Below, piece after piece: positions 23,501-34,956 of a stretch of DNA of 64,000 bases. The notes under the pieces were generated by a model. That model searched no databases, was not told the DNA's origin, and worked only from the letters and a program-made list of their open reading frames with translations. A program made the position numbers and the translations under genes. The DNA comes from Diphasiastrum complanatum (Eukaryota > Streptophyta > Lycopodiopsida > Lycopodiales > Lycopodiaceae): assembly GCA_029204225.1 (NCBI GenBank), contig CM055107.1, positions 22,822,178 through 22,886,177 on the forward strand. The letters run 5' to 3'. Each line of letters opens with the position of its first letter. Position 1 is the first letter of the stretch.

Positions 23501-25676
23501 TAAGCTCATGGCATTAGAGGAATTCTGAATCCCTAAAAGACCTATATGGAATACCATGTAGATATAAAATTTACTAATGTAAATTACCAAGATAAATTTA
23601 TTTTCTACCTAATGCTAAATTGTCATTTCTGTTCACACTATTTTGGATGGTTAACTATTCTATGTACATTATAGTTTTTAATTCATTAAAAAGAGTATAA
23701 GGTTTTAACCGTAGCTCTAATTGAGATGAAAATGGTGCTTACATGGCCCTGTTTTGAGCTATTGTTCAAAAATTATAGCCAGTCAAGTTTAAAAGATCCA
23801 ATATCTTATCTATGCATGGATAGAGAGCCCTCTCAACCCAATATCTCTTATGTGCATGAATAAAGCATCCTCTCACTGAGAGGGTACTCTTATCAGCGGA
23901 CAAATGAGATATTTTGTTTTCTAGAAACTTTGACTAGTTGTAACTTTTGAAAGGTAGCTCGCAATCGGAACTGGGTGATGTAGAGTGTCATTGGGAAGCT
24001 CTCGTCGAGTGCTTTCTAGTGACACCATTTGCATGTCAATCGAAGCTATGGTTAGAAAGTTATACTATTTTTTTTAATAAATTGCATATTATATTATAGA
24101 TAACATGTCATGATGCTTGCGGGCTCGACACTGAATTACAATTTTATTTTAAAAAAAAGTCTGTTTTCAATTTGAATGAGATACGTCACGTAGATTTCAA
24201 ATTTGAGTGTTTTGATTGGTCCATGTGTAATAAAGTTTTGAGAAAAAAAAAATAACCACATCTTTACAAAGGGTATGTTTTGGATTTGGAATTCCTCTAA
24301 TGCATAACATTGCGTTGATGGTGTCAACTCGAGGTCACATACCCTCCTAGTACCTATGCCATCAAATTTTATGATAACCATGCTCAATTTACAAAGGAGA
24401 AAAAAAAATGAAAATTTTTACTACACTTTGGACTTGTTATAGAGATAGATCCTTCATGTTGTCGTGGCTGGACAATATTTAGCAAGACTACATAATCTAT
24501 GGCATGAAGATTTCCAAGGATAGACTACACAATCTATGGCATTTTATGTTATACTATTTACTTTATACCATTTACTTATTGTGTAGTTTATACATAGACT
24601 TGGGATTTTCTCAAATTACTAAAACATAATTTTCATGCTTGAATTTAAGTTCAAGCACATGCCCTTTGCTCAAAAAGTTGAAGCACACAAACATGTATTA
24701 AAGAGGGTAAAGAGAAAACTTAATTTGTCCCAAAATCAATAAATTCTTTCAATGTTATTAAAATGACACTCACACACTCTTTTAAGAACCATAAAAGTGA
24801 CATATTACACCATGTGACTAAAGCATGCACATGAAAAGTCCCAAACTTTATTCACAAGGAGTACAGCCAAAGTAAATGTGCTGTTAACCCCCTTAACACC
24901 CTTCCAAACTGGGTAACCCAGATCTGCCCAGGCTCTACCCTACACCTGATGATAATAGAGCCTTTTCCCTACACTTCATGATAATAGACAGAAGCCATCA
25001 ATAGGAAGTATTGGGTGGGATCTAGAATCTGCCTAATGCCAATTCTCTACTTGAATGCCTTAATATAGTGTGGTAGGGGTCAGCTGTAAAGCTACAACCA
25101 GCTGCTTAGGTAGAGATGTAAGTTGTACCTAAGGTTAAATGCACAGCTCGTATGTTATCAACAAAAGCATACCATTTCTCTGTAAAATCAATGTGGAGAC
25201 AATAGCTATATGAAGCTGTAAAAGCTACGTTGACGTACAAGGCATGGAGTGCTGGGAGTATGAAACACAATCAACTATACAATGTTGTAGCTTTCAAGTG
25301 CCAAAGGTCTCAAAATATAACTAATGGCCACCCAAGAGATTCCAACGGGAAAGAAGAGGAGGCAAAATATATCAAAGCGTATTCGAATGTTATAGCAGGA
25401 TGTATATAGCAGAATTCAGAACTTATGTCGTTGGATTCTGATACCGATACCGGAAAGCTAAGAAGTCGAGTGATGTCTGGAAACCCTTCATGTTATTGTC
25501 ATGTAAGCTGATGAGGTCAGTGAGCTGAGATCTGTGGCCGTTTCCTGTGGATCGCCCTAGGATTGTTAAGTACTTTCTCTGCATATAGTTTCCTGCAGCT
25601 AAACAGAAGTTTGATCAGCAATTTGAGTGAATCTACTGTGGGACAACTACAAAATGGACTTCAGTATGATTGAAGT
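23501..25676. other. intergenic DNA and presumed ARD 3' UTR
   Basis: No coding similarity. The last several hundred bases (toward 25676) must include the 3' untranslated region and polyadenylation site of the ARD gene, but I cannot place the cleavage site. The rest is AT-rich with scattered short open frames. Confidence 0.4.
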
Positions 25677-27049
25677 CTACCTAGCAATGCTATCGTCTTC
25701 TGTGCTTTTCTCGAGCTGCGTTCTGCATGGAATATTGGTGTACAGAAGCAACGCCTGCAGCGACGCCATCACAACCAGATCGTCAGACTAATAACCAGTT
25801 ATCGTTTGTATTTGTAACAATTCACTACGAAATCAAGCTGAAACACGGATGTAGCAGAATACCTTTACATAATTGTGTTCATCGAGGGTGAATCTATGGA
25901 ACATGCCAGGTGGAAGCACGATGAGGTCTCCCTTGTTTACGCGGAAACGAATCCATGACTCGTCGTAGTCTCGGATGTCCCAATAACCTGTTTACATACA
26001 GAAGCCACCATGGATAAGCCACAGCTTCACAACACCACCAATTTAATTTACAGTCTTCATAGACCTAATGCGCTAAATGATCTCGATGATCTCAAATAAT
26101 CTTACCACCACCATCGAGAATAAGACGTATTTCCTCTTGAGAGTGCATGTGCTCTTTGAAGTATCCCTTCACCTTTTCCTCGAAATCTGTCATTTCTTCT
26201 GGCGAGATGGTTGCAATCTCCTGTCGATAAATAAGAAAGCATGTCGTCCCCAAAACTATCTCAGAACTATGGTCTATCATCTCAACAGGTTATATAGGAA
26301 AGCAATTCCGTTCACAATCAGATGAAATTCAAAGTTCACGAGTGTTAAAGCGATACCGACCGAGTACTTGTAGCCACGGTCCATCTTAATCTTCTCTAGA
26401 AGTGGGTTCTTGTCCCATTCTACAACATCCAGCTTCCAAGTAAGGACGCCCAATTCTGCGAGCGAGAAAATTATAACCAAAATTTGGATGCAGAAGTAAA
26501 GATTTCACAGAAATGCTGACATCCACATCCAGTACTTGAGCGAGTCTAGAATTTTCACTATTTCTTTTCTTTATTCGCGCTTATATCCACAATGGGACGT
26601 TGTCTTGGATGTTGGAGTCATACCTCGAACGTGCTCGGAATCTACCGGACGATTAGGAAAATACTTATGTGGACGTCTGTGATCTTCGTCATGTGGATTG
26701 TATTCCCAAGCTTCAAGTTTTCCCTGCATAAAATTTAGTATAAGATGCGAATATTAGAGCAGAATTCAGCAATTGCTAGATTATGCTTGGTTCAACCAGA
26801 TTTGCTATCACAAAAAGAAAGAATCCTAATGTTCAAAGAGCCACTGCTGCATGACCTGCTGAGACACACAGCCTAAGCTACGAAAAGTTACACAAAACAG
26901 TGGCCACTCATTAAGTTTTCTAAGCTTAACATGAGAACCACAGCATGAATTTAAGGTCCAAATCGCCTTGTGTAGTGAAAAACATACTGGAACATGTTTA
27001 TAGCGGTTGCATTTCATACCTGAGCTTCCAGTTCATCACGTTGATCCAT
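25677..27049 (-). CDS. ARD: acireductone dioxygenase (ARD), six exons
   Basis: Cupin-fold enzyme of the methionine salvage (Yang) cycle. The iron form oxidises acireductone to the 2-keto precursor of methionine and formate; it is cytosolic or nuclear. Exons on the minus strand: 27049-27020, 26723-26624, 26455-26361, 26220-26106, 25987-25863, 25754-25677; all introns are GT-AG and phases match. The product is 180 residues, normal for the family. The metal ligands are visible: H99, H101 and E105 in HMHSQEEIR, and H144 in [20 protein letters not shown] and [14 protein letters not shown] are family hallmarks. Start ATG 27047-27049 gives [10 protein letters not shown]. The splice donor of exon 3 (GTCGGT) is weak. 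The last exon ([12 protein letters not shown]...) keeps only a faint match to the usual A-M-R-L-F-V-G-E-P-V-W-T. The introns, 108-296 bp, are short. Confidence 0.93.
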
Positions 27050-27119
27050 GTCCGACTAAAAGAAAGTGTTGACTACGAAACTACTTGAGTGTGCAAATCA
27101 GAGCTGCGCCAAGCGCCGC

Positions 27120-27142
27120 GAGAGAGAGAGAGAGAGAGAGAC
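27120..27142 (-). repeat. (GA)n microsatellite in the ARD 5' leader
   Basis: About eleven GA units on the plus strand, that is a CT run in the ARD sense, about 70 bp upstream of the start codon. CT patches near the transcription start are common in plant promoters. Confidence 0.85.
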
Positions 27143-27175
27143 ACTCAGAGATGCTGGTGATGTATCGAGCAAAGA

Positions 27176-27183
27176 AATAAATA
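27176..27183 (-). promoter_or_regulatory. candidate TATA box of ARD
   Basis: TATTTATT on the minus strand, about 127 bp upstream of the ATG. A start about 30 bp downstream would give a leader of about 100 nt that includes the CT run. Inferred from position only. Confidence 0.4.
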
Positions 27184-27184
27184 G

Positions 27185-28210
27185 GCTTGAAGAACGATCA
27201 GCCTGTCTCCTTGACACCTACCATTGACGTTTGTGTCTGGTGAGGCACCCTTGCTTTTCAAAATGACATGCATAATAAGTACATATACTTGGGAACAGTC
27301 TTTTCAAGTGACCTTTGTTGTTTTAAAATTATGGGGATGCCATTTTTTAGAACTATGAAGTGTTCGGGAAACCTTTTTGAGGTTTCCCTCCAAAAACCGA
27401 TGTGTGAAAAAGTTCTTCTGTTTTTATTGAGTGACATACTCTTACTTGCCAGTTTTTCCTTATAAAACCCAAGATTTATGACATAAAAAATCTTGTATAA
27501 AATTTTGCCATGTCGATTTTTGGAAAAAGATGCCGGTTCCATTCTTGAACTATGTCGGCTTTCCTGAACACTGGTTCAACATGTCTCTTAGACAATACTA
27601 TTGACTTTTGCATTTGGCAAGGTACCTTTGCTTAGATGACATGCATAAATATATAATAATTTTCAATTATTCTCAAATGGTCTCTCTAGTGACCTTTGCA
27701 TCACTAAAACAGTTGTAAAATTCAACGCCATCCTCTAGAACTATGAAGAACATTCACCCTGTCTCCTTGACACTTAATGTTGACATTTGCATTTGGTGAG
27801 GCACCCTTGCTTTTCAAAATGCTTCTTGCTTTCAGAACCTGGGACCGAAGAAACTCTAGATGCCAAGATAACCAGCCAATAACTTTTATGAATTGGGAAA
27901 TGGTCTTTTTAGTGACCTTTGCACCAACAAAACGGCTGTAAAATAATGACAAGTCCATTGACCAAAACTATGAAGAACATTGAGCCTGACTCCTCGACCA
28001 CTACCATTGACATTTGCATATGTCGTTGCTTTAAACTGACATGCATAGATATAAAATGACTTTTAAAACTGTATTGGAAAATGGTCTTTTTAGTGACCTT
28101 TGCACCATTAAAAATGTTATAAATTTATGATGCGGCCTTTAGGCCGAGCCATAATTGAATGACCATTGAACCAAGTGTAAAAGTCACTAAAAAGACTTTT
28201 TCCAAGCGTA
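27185..28210. repeat. degenerate tandem repeat array upstream of ARD
   Basis: About four collinear units of roughly 180-350 bp, starting near 27190, 27577, 27755 and 27985. Shared phrases in the same order: CCTTGACAC, ATTGAC.TTTGCAT, GAGGCACCCTTGCTT, GACATGCATA, GGTCTTTTTAGTGACC, TTTGCACCA, GAACTATGAAGAACATT. At the distal end an inverted copy of the GGTCTTTTTAGTGACC phrase (about 28175-28205) pairs with 28078-28108. The array begins immediately beyond the candidate TATA box, so it occupies the ARD promoter. Confidence 0.75.
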
Positions 28211-29230
28211 AATGATTATCTTGCATTTAACATTACAATTGAAAATCTTCATATGACCAATAGATTTTAACTTTTTACAAGATATAATGGGTTGTCCCAA
28301 ATTCTTTACGAACACTTTATGAGCTGTAAAGTGCTTCTTAAAGGTTCTATGGACTTTAAGATTTTGTAATGTGTCCCATGTCGCCATCACAAATGATAAA
28401 CTACTTTATATTTTATTTTACAATCCTTTTACATAGAAAATTTTTTGACCTAGGAAACTTATAACATAATTTTAGAGGAATGAATTTCTTTGCATGAAAT
28501 AATTCACTTCAAACATGTGAATTTAAACTCCAACGCAATCCATTATGAGAAGAGATTTTTTATATTGTTTTTAGGAATTTCTTTATTTTAGAAGATACCT
28601 TGTAGCTAAAATATTATTATAAAAATTCAAGCAACCCTTATGAAAAGGGTGCAATGCTTCAAGATAGCTTTGAAACACTAGAATTAAACCTTCGCTTCAA
28701 ATTTTATGAATAAAATTAGAGTCTCCTTTGAGGAAAATAACAAGAACGTTGTCGCATACCACAAAGGCCTTGACATTAGTGTGGTGTTGAGATTTTTAAA
28801 TTTTCTAGCTATACAGATAATCAAAATTATTTTTATATTTGAGTATTTATCATGTTACAAACTCAGAATCGATAGTCACAAAAAATTTAATAATTTTTAA
28901 AATTGTAGGCTCACAATCTTGCAATAAGTTTTCACAAGACTTAACGAAAAATTTTATTATTAAGTATTTGTAGTTTTATAGCTTAATATAAAAATTCAAA
29001 ATTAATACTCACAAAAGTAGTAGTAAACTTCACAATGTAATATTTACAATTTCATGATGCACACTCATAATTGCAAAAAAATGAATATCACAATTTATTG
29101 TGTATGAATTGATGAAAGTAGTGATAAATTTTATCGTTCTCAATGTCACAATTAAGATGGTCTTTGAATGTGCAATTAAACAATCACGATATCGCAATTT
29201 GTATTAAACAAACATAAACGCGTTGAGTGA
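28211..29230. other. AT-rich intergenic DNA
   Basis: No coding similarity. Repeated short TTCACAA and CACAATTT phrases between 28900 and 29170; otherwise nothing recognised. Confidence 0.4.
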
Positions 29231-29240
29231 GTAGAAATGT

Positions 29241-29485
29241 TATGCTTAGCATAGAAGTCGGGAGAGAGGATGATAATATCTTATGTTGAGCATAACATTA
29301 GCTCTCTAAGAAAGAGAAGATGTTATGCTCAACATAAGACTCCAACGAGAGAAAGCTAGGTTTCTATGCTGAGCATAGCCAATAGTTAAAAAATCAAAAA
29401 AGAGTGTTGGTCTACGCTATGCTTAGCATAAGATCTTTTGCTATTTAAATAAAGTAAATGTTTGTAATACTATGCTAAGCTTAAA
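29241..29485. repeat. cluster of TATGCT-N-AGCATA palindromes with a perfect hairpin
   Basis: Six copies of a near-palindrome in 245 bp: TATGCTTAGCATA (29241), TTATGTTGAGCATAA (29281), TTATGCTCAACATAA (29323), CTATGCTGAGCATAG (29364), CTATGCTTAGCATAAG (29417) and CTATGCTAAGCTTA (29470). The second and third form a perfect 20-bp inverted repeat, 29279-29298 and 29320-29339, with a 21-base loop. A further degenerate copy lies at 30061. The same core recurs at 42484-42720. Clustered inverted short repeats are typical of the subterminal regions of CACTA-type transposons, but no terminal inverted repeat was found. Confidence 0.8.
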
Positions 29486-30103
29486 GAAAAACTTTGAAAA
29501 AGAAAAAAATTAGAAATGTCACCTTAATTAGAAAAGGCTCGCTGAAAGCTATGCGCGAGATTTTAGAAGATCATCAAATGAACGCTTAGATTGCTCTGAT
29601 GACAACCTTTAACGCAAAATCGCAAATGAAGTGCCTTGTCCTTCTCTGTGGGTCCTTAAATAGAAAAAGTTGACCGTCGAACTTTAATGGGGCCTCTTTT
29701 TCACAAAATACCGGTACTACCACCAACCCTCATGGTTTGCCAACGTGTCATGTTTTTCAACCCTAACCGGCAACGTGTCAAGTTTATCAACTTTAACTCT
29801 GCTTTTAAAATGAAATCCTTACCCTAACCCTATACCTGACCCTAACCCTAACCCTAACAATTTCTTATTTAAGAGAAGTATTTTGCATTTGGAAATTATC
29901 ATTGTTATTGTTGATTTCTGGTTAAATGTGCTATTTGCGAATTTCAGTGTCTAGTTCTATAAGTGTTAGCATAGCTTGTTTAACTTTTTCTATCACCAAC
30001 AAGATAAGAAAAAAAATTTGGTTTGTTGTAAAATTTTTACGTTCATATTTTTATTTTTGTCTATGCTTAGTATAGGAATAATTTTTTTATTTTTATTTTT
30101 GTC
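29486..30103. other. intergenic DNA before the Ser-rich ORF
   Basis: It contains two CAACGTGTCA-containing phrases (about 29741 and 29771) and the telomere-like run at 29821. No gene recognised. Confidence 0.4.
29821..29857. repeat. short telomere-like CCCTAA run
   Basis: Five CCCTAA units with small interruptions in 37 bp, that is TTAGGG on the other strand rather than the common plant TTTAGGG. Short enough to be chance or a telo-box-like promoter element. Confidence 0.6.
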
Positions 30104-30771
30104 ATGGCGAGTAGTTCTTCTTCTTTTATTCTTGTAGTTGTAACTCAATATGTAGTCACACCTGAGTCGTCCTCGTCTGATATTACTAATAAAAGCTATT
30201 ACTATGAAGCCACTCCCTCGAGTTCTTGTCCTATTACCCTTTTTGTTTCCATGTCAACAGCATCATCTGAAATTTCTCATCTAACTACTTGTCAAGAAAT
30301 GACTCCTTGACACAACTTGTTACAAATTTGAGTTCTTCATCTTCAGATTCAGATATTAGAAAAATAACATTGCAATATTGTTTTGACCAATCAAAAGAGT
30401 TAGTGAGTGATGATTCACAAAATTCAATTCACTCAATCACGGATTCAAGTAAATCTACAGATCCCCATCAATCAAATCATCATCGAAGTGCAAGTTTTTC
30501 ACATATTCAAAGAAGGTCCATTCAAATCCCCAATCTGATCAAATCTAAAAGAGCCATATTTAATGAAAATCCTTATTCTTCTAGCACTGTAGAACCAGTT
30601 GAGGCAAATCAACAACAACCTAATGTTCAGGCAGACATTCTCACACCATCTCAACCTATTCGAACAACTACAAGTGCCACGGTGTCAATTTACAAATCTG
30701 ATTTTAAAAGAAAGAAAAGATACAAGAGAGACTTGAAATCTTCACCTATTTTGAAAAAACGTAAAAAATAA
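30104..30771 (+). other. Ser-rich open frames with a basic C-terminal tail
   Basis: Two overlapping plus-strand frames: 30104-30310 (68 codons, MASSSSSFILVV...) and 30289-30771 (160 codons). Both are Ser/Thr-rich, and the second ends with FKRKKRYKRDLKSSPILKKR, a strong nuclear-localisation-like tail. They may be one gene broken by a frameshift near 30290. I recognise no family. The position between the palindrome cluster and gypsy debris makes a transposon accessory ORF possible. A host orphan gene is the alternative. The only support is openness and composition. Confidence 0.3.
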
Positions 30772-31239
30772 CTGATTACCAAACACGAAATTCAGAAAGT
30801 ATGGTCCATTATTTGTTGTTTAGCCTCTTGCTTATAGGTGTTATTTGAATATTCTTCCATAGAGACCAGAAACATTTACTTTTGTGGTAGATTCAAGTTT
30901 GGAAACTACTATGTACCTTTTGAACTTGATATAATACAATTCAGTTTTTGTATGACATATATGGTTGAACATAGTTTGCAAAAACAAGTGCACTATGCAA
31001 AGAGGCTTAGTGGCCATTCAAGTAAGGTTTTCAATAATGGTAGTTTAAGTTCAATTTTTAATAATGTATTGCATTGAGTTTGGTTTGCAAAATCAAGGGC
31101 ACTGCAAACTCACTTTCTTATGCAATTCAAGTAAAGTTTTTCTATGGATTTGTTATGAATAATTTCTCTTTTTGTAATCTATGAATGTTGTTTGAGATAA
31201 TTCTATATTTTTTCATGAATGGTCCACCTATAAATCACA
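30772..31239. other. no gene recognised
   Basis: Follows the Ser-rich frame. It has two copies of a TTGCA...AAGTAAGGTTTTC-like phrase (about 30976-31030 and 31085-31140), suggesting a small degenerate duplication. Confidence 0.35.
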
Positions 31240-31915
31240 ATCATTCAGGTGAAGTTGTACTGCTTACAAAATCAAATTTTAGAAATGCAGGCCAAACATG
31301 TCGGGGTCGAGCAAGAATGGCGTTCTTCGACGCACTCATGGTCCGTTGGCGTATATCCAATGTTTAATCTGGAATTCTTTTCGGGTGAAAAGAAATACCA
31401 GCTTCCTCATGTGGTATTGTCATGGCTAGATCAGTGAAATAGTCATTTTTCCATGCATGATGCGCCTGATAGTATGAAGATCGCCTCTGCTCACATGTTC
31501 TTACACGGAAAGGCGTTTACATGGTGGTAACATCTGAAGGAGAGGGCTATTGCCCCGTCTACATGGGATGCCTTCAAGAAGCCTTTAAAACGGCTTTTCT
31601 TCCGGTGTTGGATGATTTCGAGCATTGGCGGTGTTTCGCCACCATGCATATGGGTACTAGGTCGTTGGATGCCTATAGAATTCCAGGAAAATTTGCCCAC
31701 ATTCGCCTCACCAATCAATCCTATCTTGTTGAAGTTACATTTTATTTTGGGGCTTTCAAAAGAATTTCAGCTAGAAGTGCGGTGTAACCAACCACAGACA
31801 ATCGAAGATGCAGTTCGCTTTGCGAAAATCTTTGATGATGCCCATTTTGCCTCTCGCAAGGAGCAAGCTTTGCCCAAGGTTGAGCAGAAAGAAAAGAGAT
31901 TTTTCAAAAAGTGAG
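31240..31915 (+). pseudogene. Ty3/gypsy Gag remnant
   Basis: In alternating frames the plus strand gives EVVLLTKSN, HAGVEQEW-like sequence, then HMFLHGKAFTWW (compare the Gag block GKALxWW), LKERAIAPSTWDAFKK, and after a shift LPTFASPINPILLKLHFILGL, TIEDAVRFAKIFDDAHFA and a Lys-rich end at 31915. The order matches the Ty3/gypsy Gag domain. Frame changes and stops are frequent, so it is dead. It lies tail to tail with an opposite-strand gypsy integrase fragment. Confidence 0.65.
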
Positions 31916-32184
31916 ACAGAGACAAAATGACAGACACCGATTTTCAAGGTGAAAAAAAGTGCATCAAATCAATAAACGCAGGCTATGACAAGGTGAGAAC
32001 TAGCGGGTTGTGCTTCTCCTACATGGAGAAAGGATTGCCCAAAGAAAAAGCATAAGAAATCTGGCGGACAACCAAAAACTTTTAAAGCGCCAAGTAATTA
32101 AATGGTACCAAAAATTTGATCGGCATAAATGCATTTTGACCATAGATAAGTTAAAATGGTGTTTGATTTGTGCTAACTTTATAA

Positions 32185-32545
32185 GCTATTCTGAATGCCC
32201 ATAACACTGCATGAAGTTTATATTCCCAATCAGAACAACTTGCTTCAACTGTTTTTGTCATGAATTACAGAGAATCTTATTGGAAGATTCTACTTGTCCA
32301 TTACCCCTTGGATAATACAGAGTACTAAAACGCTGTATAAGAAAAAAAATTTCCATTTAACACTTGATCATTTCATTGACAAAGTGTGTTCCACGATCAC
32401 TTATGATCTCGATAACAATGATATTCTCATATAAGAACTTAGTCATAGACTTTGCATCGACAACTCTAACTGCTTTTGCTTCAACCCACTTGGTCATATA
32501 ATCAATTGCTACGATGGGATATCTGGCTTGAGATTCTCTTGTTGT
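32185..32545 (-). pseudogene. Ty3/gypsy integrase fragment
   Basis: Minus strand: ARYPIVAIDYMTKWVEAKAV, MTKFLYENIIVIEIISDRGT (catalytic D in SDRGTHF), NEMIKC, then in decayed frames GNGQVESSNKIL and MTKTVEASCSDWEYKLHAV. These are the D-D-E integrase core blocks of Ty3/gypsy in order. At about 32545 the frame passes directly into copia Gag sequence (SRESQ / KGKFKG), so two superfamilies are joined without a gap. Confidence 0.8.
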
Positions 32546-33190
32546 AGAAAAATAGGACCCCCTTGAACTTGCCTTTGATGAACATAGCCTCCTCTTCATA
32601 ATGAGATGTCGATGTAGATCCACCTTCTCTTGATTGAAGCCTATACTCCTCATTCACCAAGATCTCTTGCAAATCCACAATACTTGGCAAAGTCTTTTGA
32701 ATAGAAAAACTTTGAATAAGATTAGAATGATCATCCACAAGCCATTATCACTTGAACAAGTTCTACCTCCTTAATGCTTTTATCAATACATGCTAACTCA
32801 TCATTGAATGCTTTAACCCTCAAAACAAAAGCATGAGTACTCTCTTCCTTCTTTTGCAAACTTTGAAAGATTTGTCTTCTTAGAGTCAACACTCTAGATG
32901 TAGACTTGGATTTATAAAGCTTCCCAAGCCTCCAAAGATGTTGTGCACTTACCAATCTCCTTCATAAGTTCATTAGTAACATTCATCTTAATCATGTGTA
33001 GAGCCCTTTTAGCCCTCTTATCATATCTCATTTGATCTTGTTGAGTTGCTGGCCTCTCCTCCAAACCTACAACAATATCCAAAACATCATTCATCTCAAG
33101 AAGTGATTCCATCCTCACTTTCCACAATGAATAGCTACTTGAGATAAGCCTATCATTGCCTTTCAACATGAATCCACCACTTGTAGCCAT
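32546..33190 (-). pseudogene. copia Gag fragment
   Basis: Start ATG near 33190 (MATSGGFMLKGNDRLISSS). Gag blocks YSLWKVRMESLLEMNDVLDI, RYDKRAKRALHMIKMNVTN, LYKSKSTSRVLTLRRQIF and VDLQEILVNEEYRLQ follow in order on the minus strand. A short deletion removes part of the SLKK block near 32930, and a frame change lies near 32740. The protein ends within the linker upstream of the zinc knuckle, at the gypsy junction. Nearly the same Gag is intact at 13331-16093 and 60234. Confidence 0.85.
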
Positions 33191-33637
33191 GTTGCAATGA
33201 CCTGATCTTATTCTTTCAACCTATTCCAATGCACAAAGCACTCTCTTGACTGTAAACAAATGAACTCAAGAAGAAATCACAAAGATATAGAACCTCTCAA
33301 ATCTCTTCTAGCACTTCTAACTAGAAAATCAACACATAGAATAGTGAAATCTTGATCAACCTATGATCTATTCTCAATCTAATGATTCTTGCCACTTCCC
33401 AAGTTTGAAATACACTCAAATGAAGCTCATTAACCTCACAAACTAGATATCCAATCAAAATTAGGGTATTGACAAAATCACAAAAAATTGAATATCTCAA
33501 ATTCTATATGCAATTTCTAAAAACTTGATATATCATCTTGTAGCCTCCAATGAGACCTTACTAATGCACCAAAAATCGGCTAATTCCAATAAACCAAGTG
33601 TGAATCAAAATTGATCAAGTATATAAACCTATATTTG

Positions 33638-34326
33638 TGAAAAATTGCCTACATTGGCAAATCTAGCCATGTAGAATATTGTACATTTTGTCAATATTGT
33701 TTGTTGGTTACTTGAATGGCCAAAGTGCCACTTGTACGTACACACCTAAAGTAGGTTACCACGAGTCAAGAGGAGTGGTTGTGTCTATTTGGTAGTGATT
33801 CCTACTTTGTAGGATCTAGACCATGATTTATGATGAGATTTGTACCTACCATGCACCTACCAAGCATGACTCTTGGATCTAGGCTAGGGTTTTCACATTA
33901 GGGCAAGAAAGTGGAGTCTACTTCCTTATTACATGCTGGATTTTCACCTAACTTTGTAAAGGAAGTGTGTTTTACTATGTATTTCCATTCTCCATAGTGA
34001 GAAGATAGAAACTTTTTGGAGCCTCAAGGAGAAACTCGAGTTTCCTCTCATTGTATGGTGATTACTCTATTTTTCCAATGAAACCCAGCTTTGGCACTTT
34101 GTAAACAGTGTCTACAGGCCGTACTACAGCCTTATTTCCACACGTGTGGAGTTGGATTAGACTATTTGATCAATGCTTTGATTGTCTCTACTTGTTTCCT
34201 ATCAAGCTGCTAAACTAGATCTTGTTTTCTGATGACTAGTTTCTGATAGATTGTTTAACAAGCATACAATCACCTTGTGGATCATTCAAAGATCCATTTA
34301 TGGTCCTTAGTACTGTACTTTTCACA
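33638..34326 (+). repeat. 5' LTR
   Basis: TGTGAAAAATTGCC to CTTTTCACA; matches 38916-39605. Palindrome CACACGTGTG at 34139-34148. Confidence 0.95.
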
Positions 34327-34339
34327 TGGTATCAGATCC
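34327..34339 (+). other. primer-binding site
   Basis: TGGTATCAGATCC, adjacent to the LTR end; one base off the usual copia PBS. Confidence 0.85.
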
Positions 34340-34956
34340 AAGTCCAAGGCCATTGATCTGTGTCTGAATCTAATCCAGTTTTAGCAGGTTTTGGTGCAAA
34401 AAGCTAGTATTGGAAGGGCGAGCTGGTATCCAGGTTTTGGTGAGAGGATTTGATCCCAAACTTTTTCAGGATCAAATCCATACTGTTCACACGTGTGGGC
34501 ATCTCTGAACCAGCATTTAATAACCCATATTCATTGGATCATAGAAAATTCATATGGTGTCAGTTTGATGTAATTTTTAGTGCAAATCCTAGGATAAGCT
34601 ACCAAGATCACTTGCCATTGATTAGTTTTGAATTTGTTTCATGAAAACTAATTAATCTAGGCTGATTTCAGACCTTATTAAAGTGGAAACCAGTTCTTGA
34701 AAGTACATCAAAGTGAATGAGAGAGATAGAGTCAGTTTTTGTCCAAGAATAGCCAAGATTGGCAAGATTTGCTTGAGTGTAGTTTTCATCTCATCTTATC
34801 TTCATTCCAGCTTGTGAGGGAGTGATAGAACTGTGATTACAATTCCATCTGTTGGATTAGAAGTCAACATTTGAGTGAAACACTGCAAGTTAGAAACCTT
34901 TGTGAGTTTCAGGTCCAAACAAATCTATATCTTGTGTGTAGAATCTTGCTAGTAAG

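Noticed and set aside
27258-27958. Short ORFs upstream of ARD as genes
   Set aside because: They fall inside the degenerate tandem repeat and differ between units.
29279-29339. CRISPR-like array
   Set aside because: Eukaryotic plant DNA; the palindromes are irregularly spaced and not separated by unique spacers of fixed length.
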